Below, piece after piece: positions 19,901-21,305 of a DNA stretch of 21,305 nucleotides. Source of the DNA: Ignavibacteria bacterium UBA4661 (GTDB lineage: Bacteria; Bacteroidota; Ignavibacteria; Kapaibacteriales; UBA4661); NCBI GenBank assembly GCA_002405405.1, contig DHLT01000143.1, forward strand, positions 1,196 to 22,500, in the 5' to 3' direction. The position numbers and the translations under genes are program-made. The number at the start of each line of letters is the position of its first letter. Within the stretch, counting starts at the first letter, position 1. A model generated the notes under the pieces. The model had not been told where the DNA came from. It searched no databases and saw nothing but the letters and a program-made list of their open reading frames with translations.

Positions 19901-21305
19901 GGTATGTGGTGATGAATCAAGGTGCGACACCGGGCGCGACCTTGCAACGTGCTATCGGCTTGACAGCAGGGAACTATGATTATCCTCTTGGTACCAATGG
20001 TACGATTGGTCTTGCATCATATTCGCCTATGCGATTTAATGTGCCTGCAAGTGCAAGTGGAAATCCAGGCACTGTTGGTGTTTATGTTTTCCGCGGTAGT
20101 GGTGCGGGTAGCCGCCATGCTGGGTTAAATGCGACTAATTTGAGTTCCTTCGCACAATTGAGCGATTGGAGCAATCGCTATTGGAATGTCAGTACCAATA
20201 CACTGACAATTGCAGGAACTTTGTCTTTCCAATACCCCGATGGGACTAATATTGCCGGTCAGGAATCGCGTTTGACAGGAGTGGTACGATATAATCCGGC
20301 AGGAGCGACATCGGGTACCGTACGAGAAGTAACAAGTGGTGTGTGGACATTGATGAATGCGACGACCGGTAGTGCCGGCAGTTCGGGTGGTTTGGTGGAT
20401 ATTGCATTGAATACCTTCTCGTCATCGATTGGAACAATTCCTGCTACGCAAATGAGCGGTGATTGGACGATTGTGAACTTTGATGCATTCTTGCGAATAT
20501 TTTACAGTCTGACTTCAGGTAATTGGAATAGTGCAAGTAGTTGGACATTCAGTGCTGATCATACAACAGTAAATAATCCTAGTAATGCAATACCGAGCTT
20601 GCAACGGGATCGTGTTATTATTGCAAATAATAATACGATTACCCTGAATGTGAATGCAACGAATCTCAATAGTGTACAAATTGGAAATCCTTCAATTGCT
20701 GTTACCACCGGTACACTTCTCGTGCAAGATGGTTTTAGTATCGGTGGACCATTAGGTAGCACGTTCTCGATTCGTGGTGGCTCGACACTAGAACTGCAGA
20801 ATCAGCAGGGTATTCAAACCGGTGCTTCCAATACAGGTGCATTACAGTTTACTGATGCAAACAGAACATTTGATAATGGAGCTAATTATGTCTTCAGTGG
20901 TAATCAAGTGCAAGTAATGGGAGCAGGATTCCCGGTCACGAGTGCGACAATTACCATAAATAAAGATATCAACACACGGTTGGTAACATTGGATCGCTCA
21001 TTCACGACCGGAACACTGACTATCAATACAGGCAATTACCAATATGCCGGTATTGCAAACCTTTCGGCATCCGTTGCCACGATGACGATTCAAAATCAAG
21101 GATCGCTTTCTGTAACGGGTAATGTTAGTGGACGTCAGTTCGGAATTACGGGTGATATCATTAATAATGGTGGGTTGAATCTCTCGCCATCGGGCAGTAT
21201 TCAAGTCCAGACAAATTTTCTTGGTACAACTAATCAAACTATCAGTGGAACATCATTCGCACAATTTGATCGCGTGTTTATTTATCGTCCTACTTGTGCA
21301 GGAAA
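1798..21305 (+). CDS. Giant secreted modular beta-rich surface protein (3' truncated by window)
   Basis: One frame runs from ATG 1798 to the window end without a stop, giving at least 6,502 residues. An in-frame TAA at 1774 and the only nearby ATG fix the start. Order of parts: signal peptide (residues 1-42), beta-rich N-terminal region (43 to about 707) ending in a YWRVTS domain, then module starts at residues 798, 1554, 2024, 2485, 3269, 3759, 4602, 5376 and 6233. Each begins R-[FY]-[FY]-S, usually followed by NGNW and TW, and most then read '..D.V.I...N.VT.N'. A LamG-like domain occupies about residues 4766-5001. The composition is rich in Thr, Gly, Ser, Asn, Ala and Val and very poor in Cys, Lys and Glu, as in extracellular beta-helix proteins. 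A role as adhesin, surface fibre or matrix component is inferred; no catalytic centre was recognised. Export by Sec is well supported. Type IX secretion is plausible for this lineage, but its C-terminal signal would lie beyond the window. The frame is certain to me; the function is not. Confidence 0.93.
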   Translation, partial: MSGDIINTRFYTQHFYPLKTLRLYCFCLLLVVIGAIPQFLQAQTSTLTISGNVPISIGTQVFVNSADGNALNVLAGASININNSTAARLTINGSVQSAGNLTIASGLTAMITSVSTTPTIRGTGSLAFDNLVFVGTTMNIDASFSTNEFTISTGTVNFAASAARTVTVNGTLNVLTGTTLVASSGTSLLRLGNDLLATGTANLNLRNGANVVNIEFINSLTSNLVLAGGGTFTLNLLTMNKGSSASSAFISGATSSTFPTTGFLTLLTNGGTFRLASSIGTNPVFTTSTISIPSGSGFALSASGTTVIGQDGNLILGGYLGIFLGSMNVGVNSADNSIVYSTGSRFTIGGLSTAATLTVSGAFCRDANNSSAIDFTISSNASIIVGNGTVVPASTTRGIFEIGTGSSFATSTGATGNPTITIRKAANSGYAGNDVWIAPTTTSSNGLEPNIVIDPRLNSQDFLYSISPFLSSFTVNTTTSTVLGTLADSTTLRMLNNFTLNNGSQFTLGDSSTLAMSSDLVLNGTATINALSGTVQFGSSVQYIGRRSQIIASQPQTFNNLLVSLPFGDGLQTSVPLTINGDLRLTGDTNRLWMNANNLRLGPGAGLYSSTTGTETVFNNLGVVRRYIVVNGSTATMTRGLLPAQSQTQLLVQFPVGTSSYFNRYQLFFQDNTVPYGAATFASGAEISVRLINTAHPQLLFPNQSYLNVYWRVTSAGVTFVAPFGNAQAQYDAAQVTNPSLESLVLPARWDITQNAWDPRPGTLSNQVFLASRELNMNGLAFLDGEYTAADPSAVQRRYFSVPSTTGNYSSVTSWRMNSFSGAPATTVPGQPSDLVVIGSNATILVNTATEAQTFSTLVVQSTGRMIMSSSAIVGNNNADSVYIDNGATLNIRSPQGITTAKTTGNIRSQRLTFGATPILVYDGTTNQSTGDGIPNQVDVLTINNTANTVTLGRSILISSALNITAGRFSQGTTGTGGFFTCNGATAGRTITIGSTGDFYITQQRFPFNFTSPTFTTGTVTYGPSNIGRSIIAASASTPAVNQYFNLRFDGNRAIEPIIFEPAGEIRISSTLSISTATFNNGVSPLIQSIRFQADGSTISFNGTGNQDIPKFSGMGAGSSANFKMRFANLKIAGSGTKRLLDEDVLVENNVILESGTLALNGFGALVQGGWTQTGGVFDYGSTGTRTVTFNPQGITPFPITLANPANNRFFNLVAVSANIAATVTYQTGIQIDGTLTISTATVFGDAGSNTLTVTGDWYNYGTFQRGTGTVVFSSTATQTMYNAMPNAAPLLSESANFNNLTVNKGTSVLQLTGNQATWNNIVVNGTLNLQSGILRATSATNSRFASAVIVSQTGNLTRTSGFVDGYLAKWATVGATTLTFEIGRGNDYTPTQLQFSGVGGTAGYLAMFSGLDINESGQSINISNRTVLQGGIVNLDPVNHVFRRWELHAALVANNSDFTFDLGTRTYNAVLNFLSTDIGYVPTQNVVRVRSGNLNPDDNSLARGGGTTGWYNTTPGIRTTTSMQFVGLNFLPSASTPSYPIQYFWIGQPAVPVYYSRQSGNWSDPNTWSIVDFGGPVGPGVPLDSAAVLIGDGHRVALTGNITSREGVIPGGGIDVATGSTATAGILDVGNFVVSGTGYFRMYSGGTIVTANVNGLAASGASGSIQTTNRSYNSGDRNPVRGTVGGLPSNNNNFIFNFAGAQNTTTGLPANFGTLTVTNGSILTVGQGFTATNVVIDNSSTFIGGTFTYTIGGSWIMNSTGVFTYNTSTIVLNGGSNMIRTGGGSIGVNNLTIQAGGTATISANTQVTANGTLALNSGILTTARPASVGAANNTWVRVTAANITRTGAGAANGFVNGELRLTVPSGTQTLQFHVGALPNVSLPYNAYTPVTLNAVNVTVGGDFQAWATSPRSFPGANVANSFIDLTLNVNRLWYVSTVGTAAISAGSGNVQIGFRNDIPFTDPEASSNPANYILSLSTDAITWATSATNNAGLGNVAVRSITLTSTSATLGYILTGAFQPITRVFYSRNGGAWNNPLTWSTSTTLQYTGTNPSNWIPGGATDAVYISNNSTVTMPAGTNPTLGYLQVGDNSLTGGGTQFGTLLLGDNIVSGTEFRVESGGEVSLSGLGGITPAGDNSSNIRTTVRNYNWANHNVGRYIFTGGAGQQTGTGMPTNIQRLTIASTVASASIRLSQALTISEDLRVSSGTFTMMNFSSSVGQDVIIANGSTLRASSATLSIARNWTNNAGPGGYDQSGAITFTGGASTLTGATTFGTVTVNKSAAMTMASPVTISTSLTLTAGQLALGSNDLTIAHFATIATVGESILSNGLTTGGRIIKLVTTGTITNATIPVFLAAGDSRVFIDLSSSSTIGVNAQFSVRPIAAQHPNRRSNNMLNRYWEIRTTGITNTTASVALTYGGATITGTQSRYMPGIYQTTTASWEINLGTPVSATASPITAGSTTRSTLLNGDWTAGEFNSMFSSSGRAYYSIQNNGAFNTALSWSTVGFTGSAASYFPGQLNTLDPTIVDSAVIGGGNTIVYTAPAALNLGSLQIPSGTLQFSGPTGKSVVLNTPTTVGASGAITQDITGGTRNDTLKIRSGFTNAGNVDLYGDATHNTRLIFDGSTNSTVLTGGGTWSVRNIVMSLPGNQNSRLDVRTALFPTSTSAAAMPPGYLFNMQSGVLRYNTTATGYLSQSTQISQNNGTPTAYILTPFTTGLEVLSGTCATGDGLTLGASTFVTVSGGTLQVGDFFTRSFNLPPAGWVSFCTDNLGAPLGGQDESLYYSDGTSFTINTGGTVRVSGAFARIISTARMTYNQSGGAMIVLDHGTQTSGLYGFDVANPGSSFTWSNGIINIRRPGCILGTTDYFVRASTFLVTGGNLIFGPNQAFGRTGTTADLVSFGTASDENYFSVDATVPVWNVTIDETRGYTTLPANDPAQVHREVGLLTNLTVLNDFQISTNGTFDMSGQNLTIGGDWLNFGRYLPDGPEPGLPSGGIGSVIFNGSTTQDYYNANPISMTRTASSYGTDYNFNEPFTRVIINQGTNGRVALGNPLYGSVANSAFKVRNTLTFDSPTPTPIGTITYTTNANVYVYMKPIVAGDLAQINGVGTNGWINGALQYDFPTGAQSKLFEIGSPTSYLPTTFATVGTGGTQDSLRIGVYNGFPVATNAAVTTFGTNLIGKILQRWWSVTSGTAPLTFLGPNRQFTLSTAVLPTDFTSQMTPSRHTHYMYNGTTWSQAAPRVRNNQLTESTGNLTDKFGIVMNADQTGRAFYSFANNGNFNAATSWLVSPVNQPYNPAFYTLGGGPGGGSQLASVAIGRAPSFADTVYIGNGVQINLNANLQVGLTTVEVAGAGPGTLQTRQLFRLQGDQFILRDNAIFATEHTDGLRANGDNNGPIQTLIRQYGVSNYIFNSSQLSQFSGSGMPGTIASLTVNNTSAGGALQLDRNTLVNFTTAVLAGALTPGSLTLQLRGDLIIGTTASFASFAQATSTVEFVNTTASQTIFLNRLAVTQPTFYNLILNNAQAQRIVLGGIQTGQNSNIFIQNQLQFASANTANFDTRTNNRSLVVTSTATVSRLSNTYVNGAMSRWIPAGATGAVQFDIGTTSAYAPAVITLTGGGGTAGYLDISNNTPLPNTTTNNALTGHRIDPLLGIQRYWTVTTSANLTASPSVLGGRFLTTQFGVPQAEMPSGLLLNYSMMRQFDSVGTLYNTRLNPGSQTQVTWLTNQLVNGVSMAYVTNALAPWSAMYGDYYIGMPGRRIFYSRQNGNWNDNNTWSLASHTGTAVPVGVYPNADLTLDISDSVYVGNGNNVTVNAGTPGVAQLIVASTGTASLIIAPGQFVARNGTNANTAIFHLQNNGILNLQNVDGIQPLANNAGAIRFNDGQRIYATSANYVFNNATGSVQIFGSAFPITSASITVSRISPTDVINIDANAIRTQVLNVTQGTLQYDNTTTRSVTVGALIVATGQTFTVANTGGAVTHTLGITGDVTNNGTINFRDCSNRFVATSFITSATQTVSGSGINTFYTITLDKGATTNVVNATMPVSVTALGNNALLFANGGGRWNQSAGYLTFDTAPCATQSYNQTIPSNGALYISGTGQLFAGTTGSVASSLIINGGELNINSTLNSSIGTTAVRGDLVYGSNMGSRLQLSGTGALNISGRLGPQDAAANTSGQFIVNLSGPGILTLNTLSTPLTDPNFGVFHIGGPGLFTMTGGGVVLQSANQQACPSAPADFTMLAGTSSISNSYIQFGNSLSAGGSRLFGYDVNPSALFSTIIVSGANVTLRPFSIDEVLRLQNNLRSNATTSLFDAWITKCGTLTNSSEAVVFNGANTVLQRVNFFGVDAGQVQFNNLRMNRQGAGSQNLLINRSVTTTTLNLAENNLTPVPQIIQMVNGASLSITSATPTLGVQNAVFLSPSYPANRYVALTSATSYVSRQISNSLTGNYLFPIATSSTLSSYTPAQYTVSSASGTQGALLVGVSRGTGTSSRHLRLQTPLTLQTPTDFTTVYFPVTTSSMTVPGTLTFNYATTANLNVVGNSINFGGSYRYRPSGAYIPEGPNGGWTLYNGTIDNVNRIFSTSIAVDPTNLWGDWTLSANGLVRRIFFSFVNNASWSSATSWTFNSTHTGSQADDYPRLGTDSVVIGLNHTINLTATSSAGSIQLGNLGTGTLNASSQTLSLERWLNIRNTGTFISGTSTVQFTGITPATIASVTATSISPLSFYNVTNQKLNGQPIVSNTFINVNNLFTSQGGAIGNNGVSTYFRTQGSVNALDFVGTVPYASANRVTIPHSASMPTNAFTAEAWIRMKVGTSTKNAGNPNTQYIIYKSNGVSSCFEGISLGYDESLTQFIATMARPDNCATAQVSASSAPISPSIQPNVWYHVAVTADANFLRLYLNGALAQEVVSGFAPTVAATPLYLGSTQNGYDGLFNGTLDEVRIWNRVRTADEIRESMNRTLAGNEANLSAYYRMDQGIPSGNNAGVTTLYDMSPNANNGTLSNFTLNGGTSNWVVGDGFNTWLGNLNNNFTNAGNWTSGAPTNTSNVGFKTDAANQPLISSTAQVNTMSYSATTQLSNASSQVQVFGNLFTQGGSTFVGQTAAANVQFAGAQNQDQFVGAPTPIIFPSLGMARTSAGANNRFVILTTSSSTGTLDFGSSGNQLIRLVRQGVTPVGTELRITSNTVGAITNASNTRYILTDITNATVLRQIDGTVAGNVYLYPIGTNGTIGAGSYSPGNYTVVGTGTSDVLGLRVQQGSGSSANHAQLGFWGNSMTDYVNRYWSVTTGSALTTPGSLEFTYPNSVGNIVGNVSNITAVGKWNPANESNSGSWQVMNISSATITGSGGFINTTASTFIVTSSSVTPSQIVGDYTIANLPAFLRAFYSIGSTNWGLNSTWSFVGHNGPTATDVPSNILDRVFISDGDNVTLNIPATVYSVQVGNAGNGATVPTGILSVTSGTFISGGFGSTFTLGVGSTLNIGDNSGIQAFATGTGVLRFPDANRTFSTGANYVFSGAGTGGTPQVFGTSFPQVTAASIVVNNGTVVDADQGVSTGTLTINGTLRYDQTLGSSRTINVTSNIVVGSTGQFIVENSSSPNTLIQHFLNVGGNVQNDGLVNLYPTALTGSYVTMRMVTTGTQTISGTGTMQLTQIDLQKGSSTNVVNATQSVSISNNGGNGLTFSGGGGWLQSVGTLTMTSGTGSYLQTIPNNGAITLSGTSGLNLGTNSQGGSAVVNGGTLTFGSTGGSTIGNNSGDGLRYANGGNIVVNNGTITVPGGGIVPANSSSDNGAITIAGGTLRVNTNTGGGRYASTTLATVDITPTTVFTMSGGTLELQNQNNGACPRAADISMLANTSSISTSAVMQFGNGSTTAGSIFGYQVTPSATFGTMMVSGASVSLRPHRQNEQIYIAGNIRSGSATSLFDAWLTTCGLNTVTGEKVVVRGNNSSSQVINVAGTDAGNLRFNNLVMGRLGTTTNVGNSLLVNQAIQTTQLNFADVTTGVTIVNEPQLIVLNQSGVTLTVTTASPTAMTNYTFGTTGTLSRYVVMNQGATPGATLQRAIGLTAGNYDYPLGTNGTIGLASYSPMRFNVPASASGNPGTVGVYVFRGSGAGSRHAGLNATNLSSFAQLSDWSNRYWNVSTNTLTIAGTLSFQYPDGTNIAGQESRLTGVVRYNPAGATSGTVREVTSGVWTLMNATTGSAGSSGGLVDIALNTFSSSIGTIPATQMSGDWTIVNFDAFLRIFYSLTSGNWNSASSWTFSADHTTVNNPSNAIPSLQRDRVIIANNNTITLNVNATNLNSVQIGNPSIAVTTGTLLVQDGFSIGGPLGSTFSIRGGSTLELQNQQGIQTGASNTGALQFTDANRTFDNGANYVFSGNQVQVMGAGFPVTSATITINKDINTRLVTLDRSFTTGTLTINTGNYQYAGIANLSASVATMTIQNQGSLSVTGNVSGRQFGITGDIINNGGLNLSPSGSIQVQTNFLGTTNQTISGTSFAQFDRVFIYRPTCAG
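1924..4188 (+). other. N-terminal beta-rich region and first 'YWRVTS' domain of the giant protein
   Basis: Residues 43-797 precede the first module-start motif. Residues 43 to about 700 carry many short strands of the style 'GTLNVLTGTTLVASSGTSLLRLGNDL' separated by Gly/Asn/Ser turns, which suggests a parallel beta-helix. At 3919-3942 the sequence reads NVYWRVTS, the first instance of the NRYW-type domain that also closes every later complete module. It is followed 270 bases later by the first FYS-type motif. This region may thus be a module that lost, or never had, its own FYS start. No enzymatic motif was seen. Confidence 0.65.
4189..6456 (+). repeat. Module 1 of the giant protein (long form, 2268 bp)
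   Basis: It starts with RYFSVPSTTGNYSSVTSW (4189-4242), a diverged form of the start motif, followed by PGQPSDLVVIGSNATILVN. The filler has beta-helix style repeats, including the pair '..GTLNLQSGILRA..' and 'GTLALNGFGALVQGG'. It closes with a domain FEIGRGNDYTPTQLQFSG (about 5938-5991), GGTAGYLAMFS, then VFRRWELH at 6121-6144, a variant of NRYW. Among the long modules its filler is not clearly colinear with modules 6 and 8. Confidence 0.8.
6457..7866 (+). repeat. Module 2 of the giant protein (short form, 1410 bp)
   Basis: It starts with VYYSRQSGNWSDPNTWS (6457-6507), followed by PLDSAAVLIGDGHRVALTGNI. A mid-module mark, AQNTTTGLPANFGTLTV, begins at 6901. It closes with NVNRLWYVST at 7582-7611. 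It shares the order of landmarks with modules 3 and 5, including a Gly-x-Pro signature at 462 bases from the start. Confidence 0.85.
7867..9249 (+). repeat. Module 3 of the giant protein (short form, 1383 bp)
   Basis: It starts with RVFYSRNGGAWNNPLTWS (7867-7920), followed by PGGATDAVYISNNSTVTM. Its mid-module mark GQQTGTGMPTNIQRLTI (from 8290) matches that of modules 2 and 5. It closes with LNRYWEIRTTG at 8980-9012 and then LLNGDWTAGEF just before the next module. Confidence 0.88.
9250..11601 (+). repeat. Module 4 of the giant protein (long form, 2352 bp)
   Basis: It starts with RAYYSIQNNGAFNTALSWS (9250-9306). The filler includes a stretch at about 10200-10460 (TWSNGIINIRRPGC...TDYFVRASTFLVTGGN) that resembles the cysteine blocks of modules 6 and 8 but keeps only the first Cys (10372). 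It closes with LQRWWSVTSG at 11344-11373. Confidence 0.82.
11602..13071 (+). repeat. Module 5 of the giant protein (short form, 1470 bp)
   Basis: It starts with RAFYSFANNGNFNAATSW (11602-11655), followed after an unusually long Gly-Pro rich insert by FADTVYIGNGVQINLN. The mid-module mark LSQFSGSGMPGTIASLTV begins at 12043. A closing domain FDIGTTSAYAPAVITLTG, GGTAGYLDIS mirrors that of module 1 and leads to IQRYWTVTT at 12754-12780. Confidence 0.85.
13072..15600 (+). repeat. Module 6 of the giant protein (long form, 2529 bp), colinear with module 8
   Basis: It starts with RIFYSRQNGNWNDNNTWS (13072-13125), the cleanest copy of the motif, followed by SDSVYVGNGNNVTVN. Shared landmarks with module 8 are SANYVFNN at 13468 and DKGATTNVVNAT at 13888, 816 bases from the start, then the cysteine block at 14422-15015. 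Its closing domain has SRHLRL and GTLTFNY but replaces NRYW with VYFPVTTSS at 15319-15345. Confidence 0.87.
14422..15015 (+). repeat. Cysteine-pair block, copy A (in module 6)
   Basis: It encodes GLFTMTGGGVVLQSANQQAC, then DFTMLAGTSSISNS, RLFGYDVNPSA, NVTLRP, SATTSLFDAW-type and TKCG segments. The two Cys codons are at 14479 and 14743, 88 codons apart. It aligns segment by segment with 19243-19857. The Cys pair may form a disulfide in this otherwise Cys-poor protein. Confidence 0.8.
15601..17922 (+). repeat. Module 7 of the giant protein (long form, 2322 bp) with inserted LamG domain
   Basis: It starts with RIFFSFVNNASWSSATSW (15601-15654), then DSVVIGLNHTINLT. After a short beta-rich stretch a LamG-like domain (16093 to about 16800) interrupts it. 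A second, different start-like motif follows, NNNFTNAGNWTSGAP at 16861-16905. The module closes with VNRYWSVTT at 17614-17640. The insertion, not a longer repeat, explains why this module is long. Confidence 0.85.
16093..16800 (+). other. LamG / concanavalin A-like lectin domain (Laminin_G_3 type)
   Basis: Residues about 4766-5001 of the giant protein show the full signature of this jelly-roll family in order: ALDFVG, RVTIPHSASM, FTAEAWIRMK, a central strand region, WYHVAVTAD, LRLYLNGAL, PLYLGSTQNG, FNGTLDEVRIWNRVRTADEI, AYYRMD and DMSPNANNGTL. Family members bind glycans or other ligands, or act as scaffold domains on secreted proteins. Two Cys (16294 and 16369) lie within the domain, 25 codons apart, and could pair. 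It has no catalytic glutamates of the GH16 type that I can see, so binding is more likely than hydrolysis. Confidence 0.9.
17923..20493 (+). repeat. Module 8 of the giant protein (long form, 2571 bp), colinear with module 6
   Basis: It starts with RAFYSIGSTNWGLNSTWS (17923-17976), then DRVFISDGDNVTLN. Landmarks GANYVFSG (18301), QKGSSTNVVNAT (18739, exactly 816 bases from the start, as in module 6) and the cysteine block 19243-19857 follow the order of module 6. It closes with SRHAGLN, SNRYWNVST (20170-20196) and MSGDWT just before the next start. Confidence 0.88.
19243..19857 (+). repeat. Cysteine-pair block, copy B (in module 8)
   Basis: It encodes TVFTMSGGTLELQNQNNGAC, then DISMLANTSSISTS, SIFGYQVTPSA, SVSLRP, ATSLFDAWLTTCG, DAGNLRFNNLVMGR and ends TTASPT. 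Cys codons are at 19300 and 19561, 87 codons apart, against 88 in copy A. DNA identity is clearly lower than protein similarity, so the duplication is old. Confidence 0.8.
20494..21305 (+). repeat. Module 9 of the giant protein, first 812 bases (cut by window edge)
   Basis: It starts with RIFYSLTSGNWNSASSW (20494-20544), then DRVIIANNNTITLN. GANYVFSG at 20878 is 384 bases from the start, against 378 in module 8 and the related SANYVFNN at 396 in module 6. QTISGTSFAQFDRVFIYRP near the window end matches QTISGTGTMQLTQIDLQKG of module 8. The module therefore most likely continues as a third colinear long copy beyond the window. Confidence 0.85.

Noticed and set aside
4189..21305. Possible frameshifts or assembly joins between modules of the giant gene
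   Set aside because: Every line reads in the same frame and module motifs continue in that frame to the end. The repeats are too diverged at DNA level to cause an easy collapse in assembly.

Overview
The window holds only surface-protein coding sequence, all on the + strand: the 3' part of one repetitive gene (2-1750), a 47-base gap, and then one uninterrupted reading frame from ATG 1798 to the last base (21305). I read that frame codon by codon and found no stop. It covers at least 6,502 codons and its C-terminus lies outside the window. There are no RNA genes, mobile elements, CRISPR arrays or metabolic genes. The many smaller ORFs on both strands overlap these two frames and look like shadows of their Thr/Gly/Ser/Asn/Val-rich codons.

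The organism is probably a member of Bacteroidota or a related FCB lineage (Ignavibacteria/Kapabacteria-like). Evidence for this is an Ala-Gln-Ala-Gln type signal-peptide end, recurrent 'NRYW' and 'FYS..NGNW...TWS' motifs typical of very large secreted proteins in that group, and a 'RGTNGQ.LQT.GAG..SW' repeat protein next door. This is inferred from protein style, since the window carries no phylogenetic marker gene.

Layout. (1) 2-1750: C-terminal 583 codons of a tail-fibre-like or adhesin-like protein. It has units of about 106-125 residues, including a 62-bp stretch repeated perfectly, then a Gly-rich beta-solenoid-like stretch and a compact C-terminal domain. (2) 1751-1797: a short gap with a strong but distant Shine-Dalgarno-like sequence. 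(3) 1798-21305: the giant secreted protein. It starts with a signal peptide and an N-terminal beta-rich region, followed by nine modules (the ninth cut by the window edge) that each begin with an R-[FY]-[FY]-S ... NGNW ... TW motif. Every complete module ends with a second domain carrying 'NRYW.VTT' or a variant, 86-112 codons before the next module start. Modules come in short (about 1.4 kb) and long (about 2.3-2.6 kb) forms. Module 7 contains an inserted LamG/concanavalin-like lectin domain. Modules 6, 8 and the visible part of 9 are colinear diverged duplicates.

Most likely both genes encode cell-surface or secreted adhesive/structural proteins; being adjacent on one strand, they may be co-transcribed. 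The giant protein would be exported by Sec and then cross the outer membrane, plausibly by the type IX system, but the C-terminal sorting signal that would show this is not in the window. No enzymatic function can be assigned to either protein.
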